A DNA stretch of 64,000 nucleotides from Lachnospiraceae bacterium (GTDB lineage Bacteria > Bacillota > Clostridia > Lachnospirales > Lachnospiraceae): positions 1 to 64,000 of the forward strand of contig SVEC01000004.1 of NCBI GenBank assembly GCA_015057555.1. The letters run 5' to 3'. Each line of letters starts with the position of its first letter. The first letter of the stretch is position 1. Shown one piece after another: positions 1-7,757 of the stretch. The translations under genes were made by a program, and so were the position numbers. A model generated the notes under the pieces. The model did no database searches. It saw only the letters and a list, made by a program, of their open reading frames with translations, and had not been told where the DNA came from.

Positions 1-562
1 TCTTTATTTCTTTCAATAAGCTTGTAAATATGTCTGTCATCATTGATACAATTTCTTCATTTGTAAAAACGGCAACCTTGGTTGCACACATTGAAGCAAT
101 TCCATGCGTATATACCCAAAGATGTTGATATAAACGTTTTGCATCTTCCTCTTGCAATCCATAAGGTTCTTTTACCGAATTTAATATCTCCTCATAATTC
201 GCATCAATTAACATAAGCGTATGCCCTATGTCTGTTGGTTCTGACTGTTCACTCATAAATAACAAATGAAATAATTTGGGTTCCTTTATAGAAAATTGAA
301 TGTATGCAAAACCAACACCTCTAAATGCAACATCTTGCTTTAGACCTTCCATTACATATCCCTTATATATTTCTTTGGCTTCTATAATTATTTCACTTTT
401 TACCTCTTCCATATTTGAAAATACAGTAAAAATTGGACATGCAGAACTTCCAAGTCTCTTTCCCAGTTCTCGAGATGTGACGGCTTCCAACCCTTGTTCG
501 CGAACAATCTGCATCGCAGCTTCTACAATTTCATTTTTGGTGAATTTCGCTTTAGGCGGCAT
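1..562 (-). CDS. TetR/AcrR family transcriptional regulator (partial, C-terminus beyond window)
   Basis: The reading frame starts at the ATG complementary to 560-562 and is open to the window edge (187 codons), so the C-terminus is missing. It begins MPPKAKFTKNEIVEAAMQI, followed by REQGLEAVTSRELGKRLG, the usual N-terminal helix-turn-helix of TetR/AcrR repressors; the rest is a helical ligand-binding and dimerisation domain. Such proteins repress their own or neighbouring transport and stress genes until a ligand binds. A strong promoter with a direct repeat lies just upstream, which suggests autoregulation. The effector and target are not visible; the target may lie left of the window. Confidence 0.85.
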   Translation of the reverse strand, partial: MPPKAKFTKNEIVEAAMQIVREQGLEAVTSRELGKRLGSSACPIFTVFSNMEEVKSEIIIEAKEIYKGYVMEGLKQDVAFRGVGFAYIQFSIKEPKLFHLLFMSEQSEPTDIGHTLMLIDANYEEILNSVKEPYGLQEEDAKRLYQHLWVYTHGIASMCATKVAVFTNEEIVSMMTDIFTSLLKEIK

Positions 563-579
563 GTTATCTCCCTTTCTAA

Positions 580-606
580 ATCATGTGTTCTATATCATGC
601 GTTCTA
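580..606 (-). promoter_or_regulatory. Direct repeat, putative TetR operator
   Basis: Two copies of TAGAAC(G/A)CATGAT on the minus strand (594-606 and 580-592) sit 14 bp apart, directly downstream of the -10. They cover the transcription start and 5' leader of the TetR gene. The position suits an autorepressor operator; binding is inferred. Confidence 0.5.
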
Positions 607-634
607 GTATAATATCATCTATTATTTTTGTCAA
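606..634 (-). promoter_or_regulatory. Sigma-A promoter of the TetR gene
   Basis: On the minus strand TTGACA (629-634) and TATACT (606-611) are separated by exactly 17 bases, close to the vegetative consensus. The TetR start codon lies 44 bases downstream of the -10. Confidence 0.8.
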
Positions 635-639
635 TTACA

Positions 640-670
640 AAAGGCAGATTACTATACGCAATCTGCCTTT
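640..670 (-). terminator. Intrinsic terminator
   Basis: A perfect 11-bp stem, AAAGGCAGATT with its complement, has a 9-base loop. It is followed on the minus strand by TTTTGT and on the plus strand by TTTTA. It closes the decayed reading frame ending at 676 and insulates the TetR promoter. Confidence 0.7.
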
Positions 671-675
671 TAATA

Positions 676-901
676 TTACCATATTTCCAAACTATCAATA
701 GCATCCACCCACGCCTGCATTTCTCCATCCAAAGCAAGCCGAGCATATTCAAGCGGCTCATCTATCGCCAATGCGTTAAGCGAATTCTGCGAACAAGGAG
801 TTGTTCTCAATCCCTCCTCAGCTATATTACAATCAATTCTCAAATGTGGTTACATCAATACTGTTTGTCTGTGAGTTATATTCTGCATATATCAATCTCA
901 T
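676..901 (-). pseudogene. Frameshifted small protein remnant, DUF6061-like
   Basis: The minus strand has an RBS-like AAGGATAGATAAG, then an ATG at 901-899 encoding MRLIYAEYNSQTNSIDVTTF, which stops after 22 codons. A second frame continues from within the same stretch: LRIDCNIAEEGLRTT..., ending in EPLEYARLALDGEMQAW and a stop at 676. Joined, the parts resemble the short DUF6061 family of gut Firmicutes mobile elements (an IDC motif, then PL-YA-L-L-G). That match is from memory and unverified. The gene looks inactivated by a small deletion. Confidence 0.45.
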
Positions 902-1190
902 CTTATCTATCCTTTCTTGTAATTGTATTAAAAGCATCTCATCCAGTTCCAACTGCCATTTTCATAAATTGTTATAAGTTGTTACCAGATTTTCTTTCCC
1001 TTATTTTTTCCCTTATGAGGGTTCGTAAACAAGGGTAGAACGATATAACACGATACAAGATGTAATGGAAAGGACACCAGTGAAAAGTTTAGTATTTTCA
1101 AGGGTTTGACGAGATTTCTATAACAAAATATAAAAGTTATTAAGTGCTATAAATCTCGTCACTTGAGAACTGAAAGTTTCACCTGTGTTG
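902..1190. other. Intergenic stretch with a long-spaced inverted repeat
   Basis: No gene is supported here. The stretch holds GACGAGATTT (1108-1117) and its perfect complement AAATCTCGTC (1151-1160), 33 bases apart. The short frames in the rest look like decayed mobile-element sequence. Confidence 0.4.
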
Positions 1191-1826
1191 CTAAATTGGC
1201 ATTTGTATATCAAGCTCCCTGCATACTTTATAAAGTAAAACTGCATCATTTAATGCATTATGCTGCTCACCCTTTATTTTAACATTTAATTGTTCAGCTA
1301 TCTTGAACAAACCTAGACTTTTTCGATAACTTTTACAATTTATCGCCTTCAGAATTGCAGGTCTTACATCAATAATTTTCTTTGCAATAATATATAAATT
1401 CTCAACTTTCTCCTTTTCTTTTCTGTTCCACTTGGCAGAATATATAATACCTAAATAATCTGCGTTACCAAATGTAAATATGTAGTCTATGGAATATCGC
1501 TTGCACATTTCATTAATATCGTGAAAAGCATTATTGCACTTCTTTCCACAGTCAACATTAGCTTGTGTGATTCCAGTAAGTTTCTCGCAATAAGTTGTAA
1601 TTGTAGTATTGTGCATAGGCTTTACAAAAGAGTAATATCTATTTTTTATATTATATTTGTCATCACATACAACAAAACCAACAGATATAATTTCCCTCTG
1701 CGAACGCTTCATACGTCCATCATCAATAAATTTTCCATTCTCTTGTTTTCCATCACAAGTCATTTCAATATCCAATAAACCATAATTCAACTCTTTCATC
1801 CCCCAATATATAAATAACCCTATCAA
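1191..1826 (-). CDS. DEDDh-family 3'-5' exonuclease-like protein
   Basis: The 211-residue protein has the layout of an RNase T/DnaQ-type exonuclease. GLLDIEMTCDG near residue 17 supplies the first D-x-E pair of the two-metal site, an internal FGNADYLG the second Asp, and HNALNDAVLLY near residue 190 the terminal H-x4-D. Such enzymes trim 3' ends of DNA or RNA; KapD/ERI-1 proteins are the nearest named relatives. Two starts are possible: a TTG at 1826 shortly after AAGGAAAT, or an ATG ten codons in that follows GGGGG with almost no spacing. It is a lone gene, and the substrate is unknown. Confidence 0.7.
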   Translation of the reverse strand: MIGLFIYWGMKELNYGLLDIEMTCDGKQENGKFIDDGRMKRSQREIISVGFVVCDDKYNIKNRYYSFVKPMHNTTITTYCEKLTGITQANVDCGKKCNNAFHDINEMCKRYSIDYIFTFGNADYLGIIYSAKWNRKEKEKVENLYIIAKKIIDVRPAILKAINCKSYRKSLGLFKIAEQLNVKIKGEQHNALNDAVLLYKVCRELDIQMPI

Positions 1827-1940
1827 ATTTCCTTCAAACGGATTCCTTCGCCAAATTAAAATTTGTATTACTAATTATAAATCCCCCACCCCTAAAAGAC
1901 AACTCCCAAAGCCAACAAATATCCCCATCACCGAAGGTGA

Positions 1941-2186
1941 TAGTGATGGTTGACCCGGTACATAGGAATATGTGCCAAATATTTAAGTATACAGATTATG
2001 AAGGGGAATAGCGCCAATACACTTTCGTACGGGCGCGACAGGGAAAAGCGAAGACGACCGTCGTAGTGTCGTCGGAGCTTTTGCCCTAGGCAGCCCGGGT
2101 ATACTGTAAAAACGCCCCCTTCATAATCGTCCAGATAAAGAAAACCCGGCACATATTCCTATGTACCGGGGATACAACCATCACTA
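1941..2186 (-). repeat. Structured palindromic element, copy 1 (after glgP)
   Basis: This 246-bp element starts 18 bases after the glgP stop, read on the minus strand. The outer inverted repeat TAGTGATGGTTG (1941-1952 with 2175-2186) is followed inward by the terminator arm and its inverted copy. The inner stem is GATTATGAAGGGG pairing with CCCCTTCATAATC (1994-2006 with 2116-2128). A central hairpin pairs GACGAC with GTCGTC (2053-2058 with 2068-2073), beside a conserved CTGCCTAGGG core. Copies 2 and 3 share the core and the architecture but have different paired sequences. There is no coding frame. The right edge abuts another small hairpin, ATCACC-GAA-GGTGAT. Confidence 0.8.
2145..2171 (-). 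terminator. glgP intrinsic terminator
   Basis: On the minus strand CCCGGTACATA pairs with TATGTGCCGGG (one G-U) around a GGAA loop, followed by TTTTCTTT. It also forms the 5' arm of structured element copy 1. Confidence 0.8.
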
Positions 2187-2204
2187 TATTTAGTTAGGTT
2201 TACC

Positions 2205-4643
2205 TTAGAGCTTAACCTCTACCTTCTCAAGCTTCCAGATCTCCTGAGCATACTGCTCGATAGTTCTGTCAGATGAGAACTTACCAGCACAAGCTGTGTT
2301 AAGCATAGCCATCTGAGCCCAAGCTGTCTTATCCTTGTAAGCCTCATTTACTCTCTTCTGAGCATCTGCATAAGAATCGAAATCCTTAAGAGTGAAGTAA
2401 ACATCCTGCTTAACAAGTGTATCGTAGAGAGGTCTGAATAAATCCTTATCCTCTGAGTAAGTACCATCAACTAACTGATCAAGTACCTTCTTAACCTTTG
2501 GATTTGAATTATAAACGTCCATTGGGTAGTAACCACCCTCACGCTCATACTTCATAACCTCCTCAGCTGAAAGACCGAAGATAAATGCGTTATCAACGCC
2601 AACCTCCTCAACGATCTCAACGTTAGCACCATCCATAGTACCAAGAGTAGGAGCACCATTTAACATGAACTTCATGTTACCAGTACCTGAAGCCTCTCTT
2701 GAAGCTGTAGAAATCTGCTCTGAAACGTCAGCTGCTGCAAAGATAATCTCTGCATTTGAAACTCTATAGTTCTCAATGAATACAACCTTAATCTTGCCCT
2801 TGATTGAAGCATCGTTATTAACTACATCAGCTACAGCGTTGATAAGCTTGATAGTAAGCTTAGCAGTCTTGTAACCAGCTGCTGCCTTAGCACCAAAGAT
2901 AAATGTAGTTGGAGTGAAATCCATATCTGGATTAGCCTTTAACTCATTGTAAAGGTGCATAATGTGAAGGATGTTAAGCTGCTGTCTCTTGTACTCGTGG
3001 AGTCTCTTAACCTGTACGTCGAAGATTGAGTTAGGGTCAACCTCGATACCGTTGTGCTCCTTAATGTACTCAGCAAGACGAACCTTGTTCTTATACTTAA
3101 TATCCATGAACTCCTTCTGTGACTTCTTCTCAGTTACGTGCTTCTTAAGCTTAGCCATCTGAGAAAGGTCAGTAATCCAACCATCACCGATCTTCTTAGT
3201 TACCCAAGAAGCGAGAAGTGGGTTACCATGGAGAAGGAATCTTCTCTGAGTAATACCATTTGTCTTATTATTAAACTGGTCTGGTCTCATCTGGTAGAAA
3301 TCCTTAAGCTCTCTCTTCTTAAGAATCTCTGTATGAAGCTGAGCAACACCATTTACAGAGTAGCTACCTGCGATTGCAAGGTGAGCCATCTTAACCTGAC
3401 CATCGTAAAGAATAGCCATATTCTTAACCTTATTCTGGTCACCTGGATAAGTGTCCTCGATAAGCTTAACGTATCTTCTATTAATCTCGTCAACGATCTG
3501 ATAGATTCTTGGAAGAAGTCTCTGGAAGAGGTCGATAGGCCACTTCTCAAGAGCCTCAGCCATAATAGTGTGGTTAGTGTAAGCACAAGTTCTGCAAGTG
3601 ATATCCCATGCCTCATCCCACTCTAAGCACTCCTCGTCAACAAGGATTCTCATAAGCTCTGCAACTGTTACAGTTGGATGTGTATCGTTAAGCTGGAATG
3701 TTACCTTGTTAGGAAGGTCTCTAATATCTGCATTTGCCTCCTTAAACTTAAGGATTGCTCTCTGGATAGAAGCTGATACGAAGAAGTACTGCTGCTTAAG
3801 TCTAAGCTCCTTACCTGAGTAGTGATTATCATTTGGATAAAGAACCTCTACAAGGTTTCTAGCAAGGTTCTGCTGCTCAACAGCCTTTTGGTAGTCACCC
3901 TTATCAAATGAATTAAGGTTGAACTCCTGAATAGCCTCAGCATCCCAAATTCTAAGTGTATTTACAACATTGTTGCCATATCCGATTACTGGAAGGTCAT
4001 ATGGTACCGCACGGATTGACTGATAGTCCTCGTGTACGAAATAGTTCTTACCATCTCTACACTCTGTACGCACATATCCACCAAACTTAACCTCTACTGC
4101 GTACTCTGGACGCCTAACCTCAAATGGGTTACCATCCTTTAACCAGTTGTCTGGCTTCTCAATCTGATATCCATCCTCGATTGCCTGCTTGAACATACCA
4201 TAACGGTATCTGATACCACAACCGTATGCTGGGTAGCCAAGTGTAGCAAGTGAATCAAGGAAACAAGCTGCAAGTCTACCAAGACCACCGTTACCAAGTG
4301 CAGCGTCTGGCTCCTGGTCCTCGATGAAGTTAAGGTCAAAGCCCATCTCATCTAAAGCTTCCTTAATCTGCTCATAGCTTGTTAAGTTAATTAAGTTATT
4401 ACCAAGTGCTCTACCCATCAAAAACTCCATTGAAAGGTAGTAAACAGTCTTAGCATTCTTCTCCTCGTACTCCTTATGAGTTGCAATCCAGCGGTCGATG
4501 ATATCATCTCTTACTGCATATGAAACTGCCTGGAATACCTGCTGTGGAGTTGCTTCATCAATAGTTTTTCTGTAAAGGTTCTTAACGTTGTTAATGACCT
4601 CTTTCTTGAAGCTCTCCTTGTCAAAGTCAGCCATCTTCTTCAT
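2205..4643 (-). CDS. glgP: Glycogen/alpha-glucan phosphorylase
   Basis: This 812-residue GT35 enzyme releases glucose-1-phosphate from alpha-1,4-glucans by phosphorolysis. The family signature EASGTGNMKFMLNGAPTLGT near residue 650 carries the lysine that binds pyridoxal phosphate. GNGGLGRLAACFLDSLATL near residue 120 and the glucan-binding QLNDTHP segment are also present. The length is normal for the family. AAGGAGGG lies a few bases upstream of the chosen ATG. It is a single-gene transcript ending at the terminator in structured element 1, with no other glycogen genes in the window. It probably serves turnover of stored glycogen or imported maltodextrins. Confidence 0.97.
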   Translation of the reverse strand: MKKMADFDKESFKKEVINNVKNLYRKTIDEATPQQVFQAVSYAVRDDIIDRWIATHKEYEEKNAKTVYYLSMEFLMGRALGNNLINLTSYEQIKEALDEMGFDLNFIEDQEPDAALGNGGLGRLAACFLDSLATLGYPAYGCGIRYRYGMFKQAIEDGYQIEKPDNWLKDGNPFEVRRPEYAVEVKFGGYVRTECRDGKNYFVHEDYQSIRAVPYDLPVIGYGNNVVNTLRIWDAEAIQEFNLNSFDKGDYQKAVEQQNLARNLVEVLYPNDNHYSGKELRLKQQYFFVSASIQRAILKFKEANADIRDLPNKVTFQLNDTHPTVTVAELMRILVDEECLEWDEAWDITCRTCAYTNHTIMAEALEKWPIDLFQRLLPRIYQIVDEINRRYVKLIEDTYPGDQNKVKNMAILYDGQVKMAHLAIAGSYSVNGVAQLHTEILKKRELKDFYQMRPDQFNNKTNGITQRRFLLHGNPLLASWVTKKIGDGWITDLSQMAKLKKHVTEKKSQKEFMDIKYKNKVRLAEYIKEHNGIEVDPNSIFDVQVKRLHEYKRQQLNILHIMHLYNELKANPDMDFTPTTFIFGAKAAAGYKTAKLTIKLINAVADVVNNDASIKGKIKVVFIENYRVSNAEIIFAAADVSEQISTASREASGTGNMKFMLNGAPTLGTMDGANVEIVEEVGVDNAFIFGLSAEEVMKYEREGGYYPMDVYNSNPKVKKVLDQLVDGTYSEDKDLFRPLYDTLVKQDVYFTLKDFDSYADAQKRVNEAYKDKTAWAQMAMLNTACAGKFSSDRTIEQYAQEIWKLEKVEVKL

Positions 4644-4885
4644 TTTGTGCCCTCCTTAATACTTTCCAACAATTCTTCTTTTGTCACGTAAATTCATTGG
4701 GGTGAATTGTTAATTTTATATTTTGTTGGAATAAACCATTGTCTAGTTTAACAAACTTTTGCACTTTATACAATGATTTAATTTATTTTCGTGGAATGTT
4801 ACCTAGAAAATAGGTTTCTGACATTTTTTTTATGTATTTTACCTATAAGTAAGTATTCACCTTGTGTAATGAAATCCGTTACATG
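4644..4885. other. glgP upstream region
   Basis: This AT-rich leader lies upstream of glgP. No promoter with a convincing -35/-10 pair could be chosen, and no gene is supported. Confidence 0.3.
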
Positions 4886-5220
4886 AAATTTTTCCTTTCT
4901 TGTTGCTGAAATTCCTGAGATTTCCAGAGGGTTTACTGGGCAGTGGTGGTGGGAATTTCTCTATATGCCCAAGGTTGCGCTCACGGTGTCATTTTTCAGA
5001 AAATTTCTGGGCAGTGGTGACAGGAATTTCTCTATATGCCCGGGATTTTGTAACTGGCTTCAATTCTCAAGAAATTTCCGGGCAGTGGCAGTAGGAATTT
5101 CTCTATATGCCCGGGGTTTTGCTCCCGTCGGCAATTCTCAGAAATTTTCCGGGCAGTGGCGGTGAGAATTTTTCTATATGCCCGAGATATTATGGCCACC
5201 GGAAGTTTTTCAGAAATTTT
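4886..5220. repeat. 71-bp tandem repeat array 1 (four diverged units)
   Basis: GGGCAGTGG begins at 4938, 5009, 5080 and 5151, an exact 71-bp period, with a partial unit before and a decayed end after. Each unit carries an imperfect hairpin whose stem pairs (C)CGGGCA with TGCCCGG, and A/T flanks that extend the pairing. Units differ at many positions but have no indels. 71 is not a multiple of three, so short frames crossing it are not genes. Array 2 at 11.6 kb belongs to the same family. Confidence 0.85.
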
Positions 5221-5327
5221 ATGACGAAAAAACTGCGCCACAGCCTTGGAATGCCATCGCGCAGCCATATTGTTCACTTTCATTTTTCATATATAACTAA
5301 GGTGTAAACTGAAATTTTTAAGTGCAT

Positions 5328-5753
5328 TCAATTCTTATTCCACGCTCTTACTCTTTCTTGAATTGTCACTTCATCATATCCAAACCAGGTTATCTCCCAT
5401 AAAACCAAAGTAGCAAATTTTTCATATCCATAAAAAAATAAACTATTATCATCAACTTTATATCCCAATGTATCTGACCATGGATTTATTTCTAATCCAT
5501 ATGTTTTATTATCTGATGTATCCAACACATAAACCCGATCAAATTCACCATCGAATATTTCATCTGATATCACTTTTTCAATTATGATTACTTTTTTATC
5601 TGATGTTTTTGCTTCCATTTCCCTAATGGACATTAGGGCATTTCTAATTGCTTTTTCTGTATGCTTGATATCCGGAGAATCATCACATAAAAACAAAAAT
5701 TCACGAACAAGCAACTCTTCATCACATTCCTTTATCACTTCGTAAAAGTACAT
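5328..5753 (-). CDS. Uncharacterised protein, DUF6557-like
   Basis: This soluble 141-residue protein has no signal peptide or membrane segment. The C-terminal half, with NPWSDTLGYKVDD and VLWEITWFGYDEVTIQERV, resembles DUF6557 proteins, which carry PWS-x2-LG and LWEMTFFGF motifs. The assignment is from memory and no function is known for that family. It ends 107 bases beyond repeat array 1 and lies 37 bases downstream of the frameshift-dependent gene at 5791-6146, so the two may be cotranscribed. Confidence 0.6.
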   Translation of the reverse strand: MYFYEVIKECDEELLVREFLFLCDDSPDIKHTEKAIRNALMSIREMEAKTSDKKVIIIEKVISDEIFDGEFDRVYVLDTSDNKTYGLEINPWSDTLGYKVDDNSLFFYGYEKFATLVLWEITWFGYDEVTIQERVRAWNKN

Positions 5754-5790
5754 TTTTCCCTCACCACCAACTTCAAATTTGCAGACAGCT

Positions 5791-6146
5791 TTAACCTCTT
5801 AAACTTTCCAATTCACTTAATGAAAGTCCTTTTACTAAAACGCTATCTTTTTTTGAATCGAGAGCATATTTTTCAATATTCTGTAATGCTGTAAAATAAT
5901 CTGCATCTCCGATAATCGTATCTTTTGTTGTACTAACAAGTACTAATTTCCATTCAGATACAATCTTACCGTCTACTCTATACTCATTCTGTGGTGTTTT
6001 AGGTAAAACTGTTTCTGTTCCCTCTGTCAATGCGATTGCACCAAAAGGCGTACCGTCTGGTTTTCCGTAAAATTTAGGGGTAGCAATATATGCGTTACTC
6101 CAATCTACTGTTTCTTTTTTCCTTTCAACTTATCAAATAGTCCCAT
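5791..6146 (-). CDS. Uncharacterised small protein expressed across an A AAA AAG slippery site, or frameshifted gene
   Basis: AAAGGAGG sits 7 bases before an ATG at 6146-6144, giving MGLFDKLKGKKKQ and then a stop. The -1 frame entered at the in-frame heptamer A AAA AAG (6120-6114) continues with ETVDWSNAYIATPKFYGKP and stays open to the stop at 5791, for about 118 residues in total. Neither frame alone makes a sensible gene: the long frame lacks a start with an RBS until internal ATG or ACG-type codons. It could be programmed -1 frameshifting, RNA polymerase slippage on A6, a true mutation or a base-call error. I do not recognise the family. Confidence 0.6.
6114..6120 (-). promoter_or_regulatory. 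Candidate -1 ribosomal slippery heptamer
   Basis: A AAA AAG lies in the zero frame (GGA AAA AAG), the same heptamer used in Escherichia coli dnaX. A -1 slip here joins the initiated 12-codon frame to the long open frame downstream. Confidence 0.45.
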
Positions 6147-6498
6147 GATCATGCCTCCTTTACAATTCCAATTTTGTTGTCATCTTCATTATACTTCATC
6201 GCCTATCGAAAAGATAGCATATTTTATGAAACTTGTCGGCTGGGAACAGCTTCTTGATGACCTCAATCTCATTATCCGGGATATTCGGGAAACCCACAAA
6301 AAAGACAGCGAGAGTGCGCCCCAGACCACCGTTGCCGATGAACTGAAAGAAAATCTGAAAGCTGTCGAAAATTTCAAAGGCAGTCGGGATGAAAAGCTGG
6401 TTGTTCTTTATTGCAAGCAGCTTGGTATCAACTATAAAAATCTGTCAGATGAAGAATTTCGCTGGATTGTGCTTTTCCTTTCTTTTTGTTCCCTTTAA
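6145..6498 (+). pseudogene. Fragment of an unrecognised mobile-element protein
   Basis: The frame is open for 117 codons. Only the part from about 6220 has protein-like composition (MKLVGWEQLLDDLNLIIRDI, then a charged helical stretch with FKGSRDEKLVVLYCKQLG). The first 25 codons overlap the upstream region of the gene on the other strand and look non-coding. No RBS precedes the internal ATG at about 6223. Composition shifts here from AT-rich host-like sequence to the GC-richer DNA of the van cluster. It is probably an insertion-truncated fragment. Confidence 0.35.
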
Positions 6499-6668
6499 TT
6501 AGCCATGAACTGCGTGGTTCACAAAACTGCCAGACCAAATTGAAAAGCCCAAACCAGTTACGCTTGCATCCTTCTTATTAAGAGCATCCTCATAACCTTC
6601 AAGCCAAGACAGTTTATAATTGTTCCTCGCTCATAATCATCAAGAGCTATGCAATACTTCTTTGACAT
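6499..6668 (-). pseudogene. Chimeric remnant: MSKKYC-type N-terminus joined to a foreign C-terminus
   Basis: AAGGAGTGAAATAT precedes an ATG at 6668-6666 encoding MSKKYCIALDDYERGTIINC, which looks like the start of a small conjugative-element protein. The frame then ends in unrelated residues. From about 6615 a different frame reads SWLEGYEDALNKKDASVTGL and continues to a stop at 6499. The two halves seem to be pieces of different genes fused by deletion. Neither family is identified. Confidence 0.45.
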
Positions 6669-6681
6669 ATATTTCACTCCT

Positions 6682-6852
6682 TCAAAAAATCCTTAAACGG
6701 TGCTTCGGTGGATACAAAGGTATCGTATGCAAAGTTTGCCCCCAATACTTGCTGCTGTCCATATTCTGAAGCACAGTGGCTGCGGACTGGAGGGACACGC
6801 TATACTCCGGGGAACAGCCGCCAAACAAAACAGCGATTTTCAATCTTTTCAT
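6682..6852 (-). pseudogene. Truncated vanG-like D-Ala--D-Ser ligase
   Basis: The ATG at 6852-6850 overlaps the vanY stop by four bases (ATGA), as in co-translated van operons. It encodes MKRLKIAVLFGGCSPEYSVS, the N-terminal strand and FGGCS-E-SV motif of D-Ala--D-Ala/D-Ser ligases of the VanG/VanC type. Homology ends at about residue 36 (MDSSKY), after which the frame is out-of-register sequence to a stop at 6682. A complete ligase has about 350 residues, so this is inactive. In the next frame the downstream DNA reads GANFAYDTFVSTEAPFKDFL, apparently the C-terminus of another protein. Confidence 0.75.
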
Positions 6853-7661
6853 TGCTCTGCCTGCCTTTCTGCCAAATATTCCTCCAAGCACAACCCTTTT
6901 TCATACATCTCTGTGGCGGCCTCAACGCCAACATACCGATAATGCCATACTTCCTCGGCAACGCCCGTGATGTCGGTTTTATCTCCAGGGTAACGGAAGA
7001 TAAAACCGTATTTGTAGCTGTTTTCTTGCAACCAGAAATAAAGATCATAGGTGGCTCCGTTGATGTCCACGGCTAAACCAATTTGATGTTCACTGTATCC
7101 GGGAACAGATACCCATTGATTTGCCAGTTCCTCCGCTTCGCTCTGGGAATTTCCCTCTTTGCGGTATCCAGCCACTTTGTCATCATAGAGCTGCTGCTGC
7201 TTTTTCTGCGTGCGGTAACCGGATACGACCATAGGCAGTTGATCCCAATTTCCTTCCTTTGCTGCTTCCAACATCTCCATGAGAGGATCATAGATGCGTT
7301 CATCTACTTTCTCACCGCCGGGCACCTCTACCAGTTTTGGCTCGTAGTTTTCGGGGATCGCGTTTTCATAGTTTACCAACACCAAGTTCCAGTCGGTGTC
7401 ATCATTTGCTGTCTGCGTGTTTTGGGGTGAGCTTTCATCCAAAAGGCCAACTTGCACATCATCAGGCCCCTGCGTTGTGGTGTCGTTTACTTGGGAATTT
7501 TCAGGCGATTCTTTATCTCCAAACAATGTGAACGCATATACACAAACAGCCACGACCAGAATGACTGTGGCAATACTTCCCCAAGGAAAGCGCCTCCGCC
7601 GCTGCTTTTGCCTCCGGCGATGACCTTCATTGGGAACAGGCAGCATTTTTTCTTCCATCAT
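6849..7661 (-). CDS. vanY: VanY-type D-Ala-D-Ala carboxypeptidase
   Basis: This 270-residue, membrane-anchored M15B peptidase removes the terminal D-alanine from peptidoglycan precursors, which lowers vancomycin binding. A basic cytoplasmic N-terminus precedes one membrane helix (about 28-47) and a low-complexity linker. The zinc ligands are SEHQIGLAVD (H192, D199) and EEVWH (H240), with catalytic E237. AAAGGAGG is spaced correctly before the ATG. It is third in the vanR-vanS-vanY-vanG' series, separated from vanS by 120 bases holding repeats and a hairpin. With the ligase broken, resistance from this locus is unlikely; a residual cell-wall role is possible. Confidence 0.92.
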   Translation of the reverse strand: MMEEKMLPVPNEGHRRRQKQRRRRFPWGSIATVILVVAVCVYAFTLFGDKESPENSQVNDTTTQGPDDVQVGLLDESSPQNTQTANDDTDWNLVLVNYENAIPENYEPKLVEVPGGEKVDERIYDPLMEMLEAAKEGNWDQLPMVVSGYRTQKKQQQLYDDKVAGYRKEGNSQSEAEELANQWVSVPGYSEHQIGLAVDINGATYDLYFWLQENSYKYGFIFRYPGDKTDITGVAEEVWHYRYVGVEAATEMYEKGLCLEEYLAERQAEQ

Positions 7662-7687
7662 ATAAAGCCTCCTTTCTGAAGGGGAAC

Positions 7688-7732
7688 AAAAGCGCCCCTG
7701 TCAGCATTTATTGTACTGAACAGCGGCGCTTG
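7688..7732 (-). terminator. Hairpin between vanS and vanY (weak terminator or attenuator)
   Basis: Minus-strand AAGCGCC pairs with GGCGCTT, with a further inner GTTCAG/CTGAC pairing, followed by TTTTGTT. It lies 27 bases upstream of the vanY start. The short T-run suggests partial termination or messenger processing. Confidence 0.45.
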
Positions 7733-7757
7733 GAACTTTAATATGAAGTTGTTTATT

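Noticed and set aside
628-1038. 136-residue plus-strand frame
   Set aside because: No RBS, Ser/Leu/Ile-rich shadow composition, antisense to the DUF6061-like remnant.
1928-2152. 74-residue frame within structured element 1
   Set aside because: It runs across the terminator and palindromic core; equivalent frames are not shared by the other two copies, so it is not a gene.
4886-5220. CRISPR array
   Set aside because: Similarity extends through the entire 71-bp unit with no repeat/unique-spacer alternation, and no cas genes are nearby.
4900-5307. Short frames encoding MPG-F-like repeated peptides across array 1 (and 11633-12429 across array 2)
   Set aside because: They are shadows of the 71-bp DNA repeat in several frames; the period is not a multiple of three and no RBS is present.
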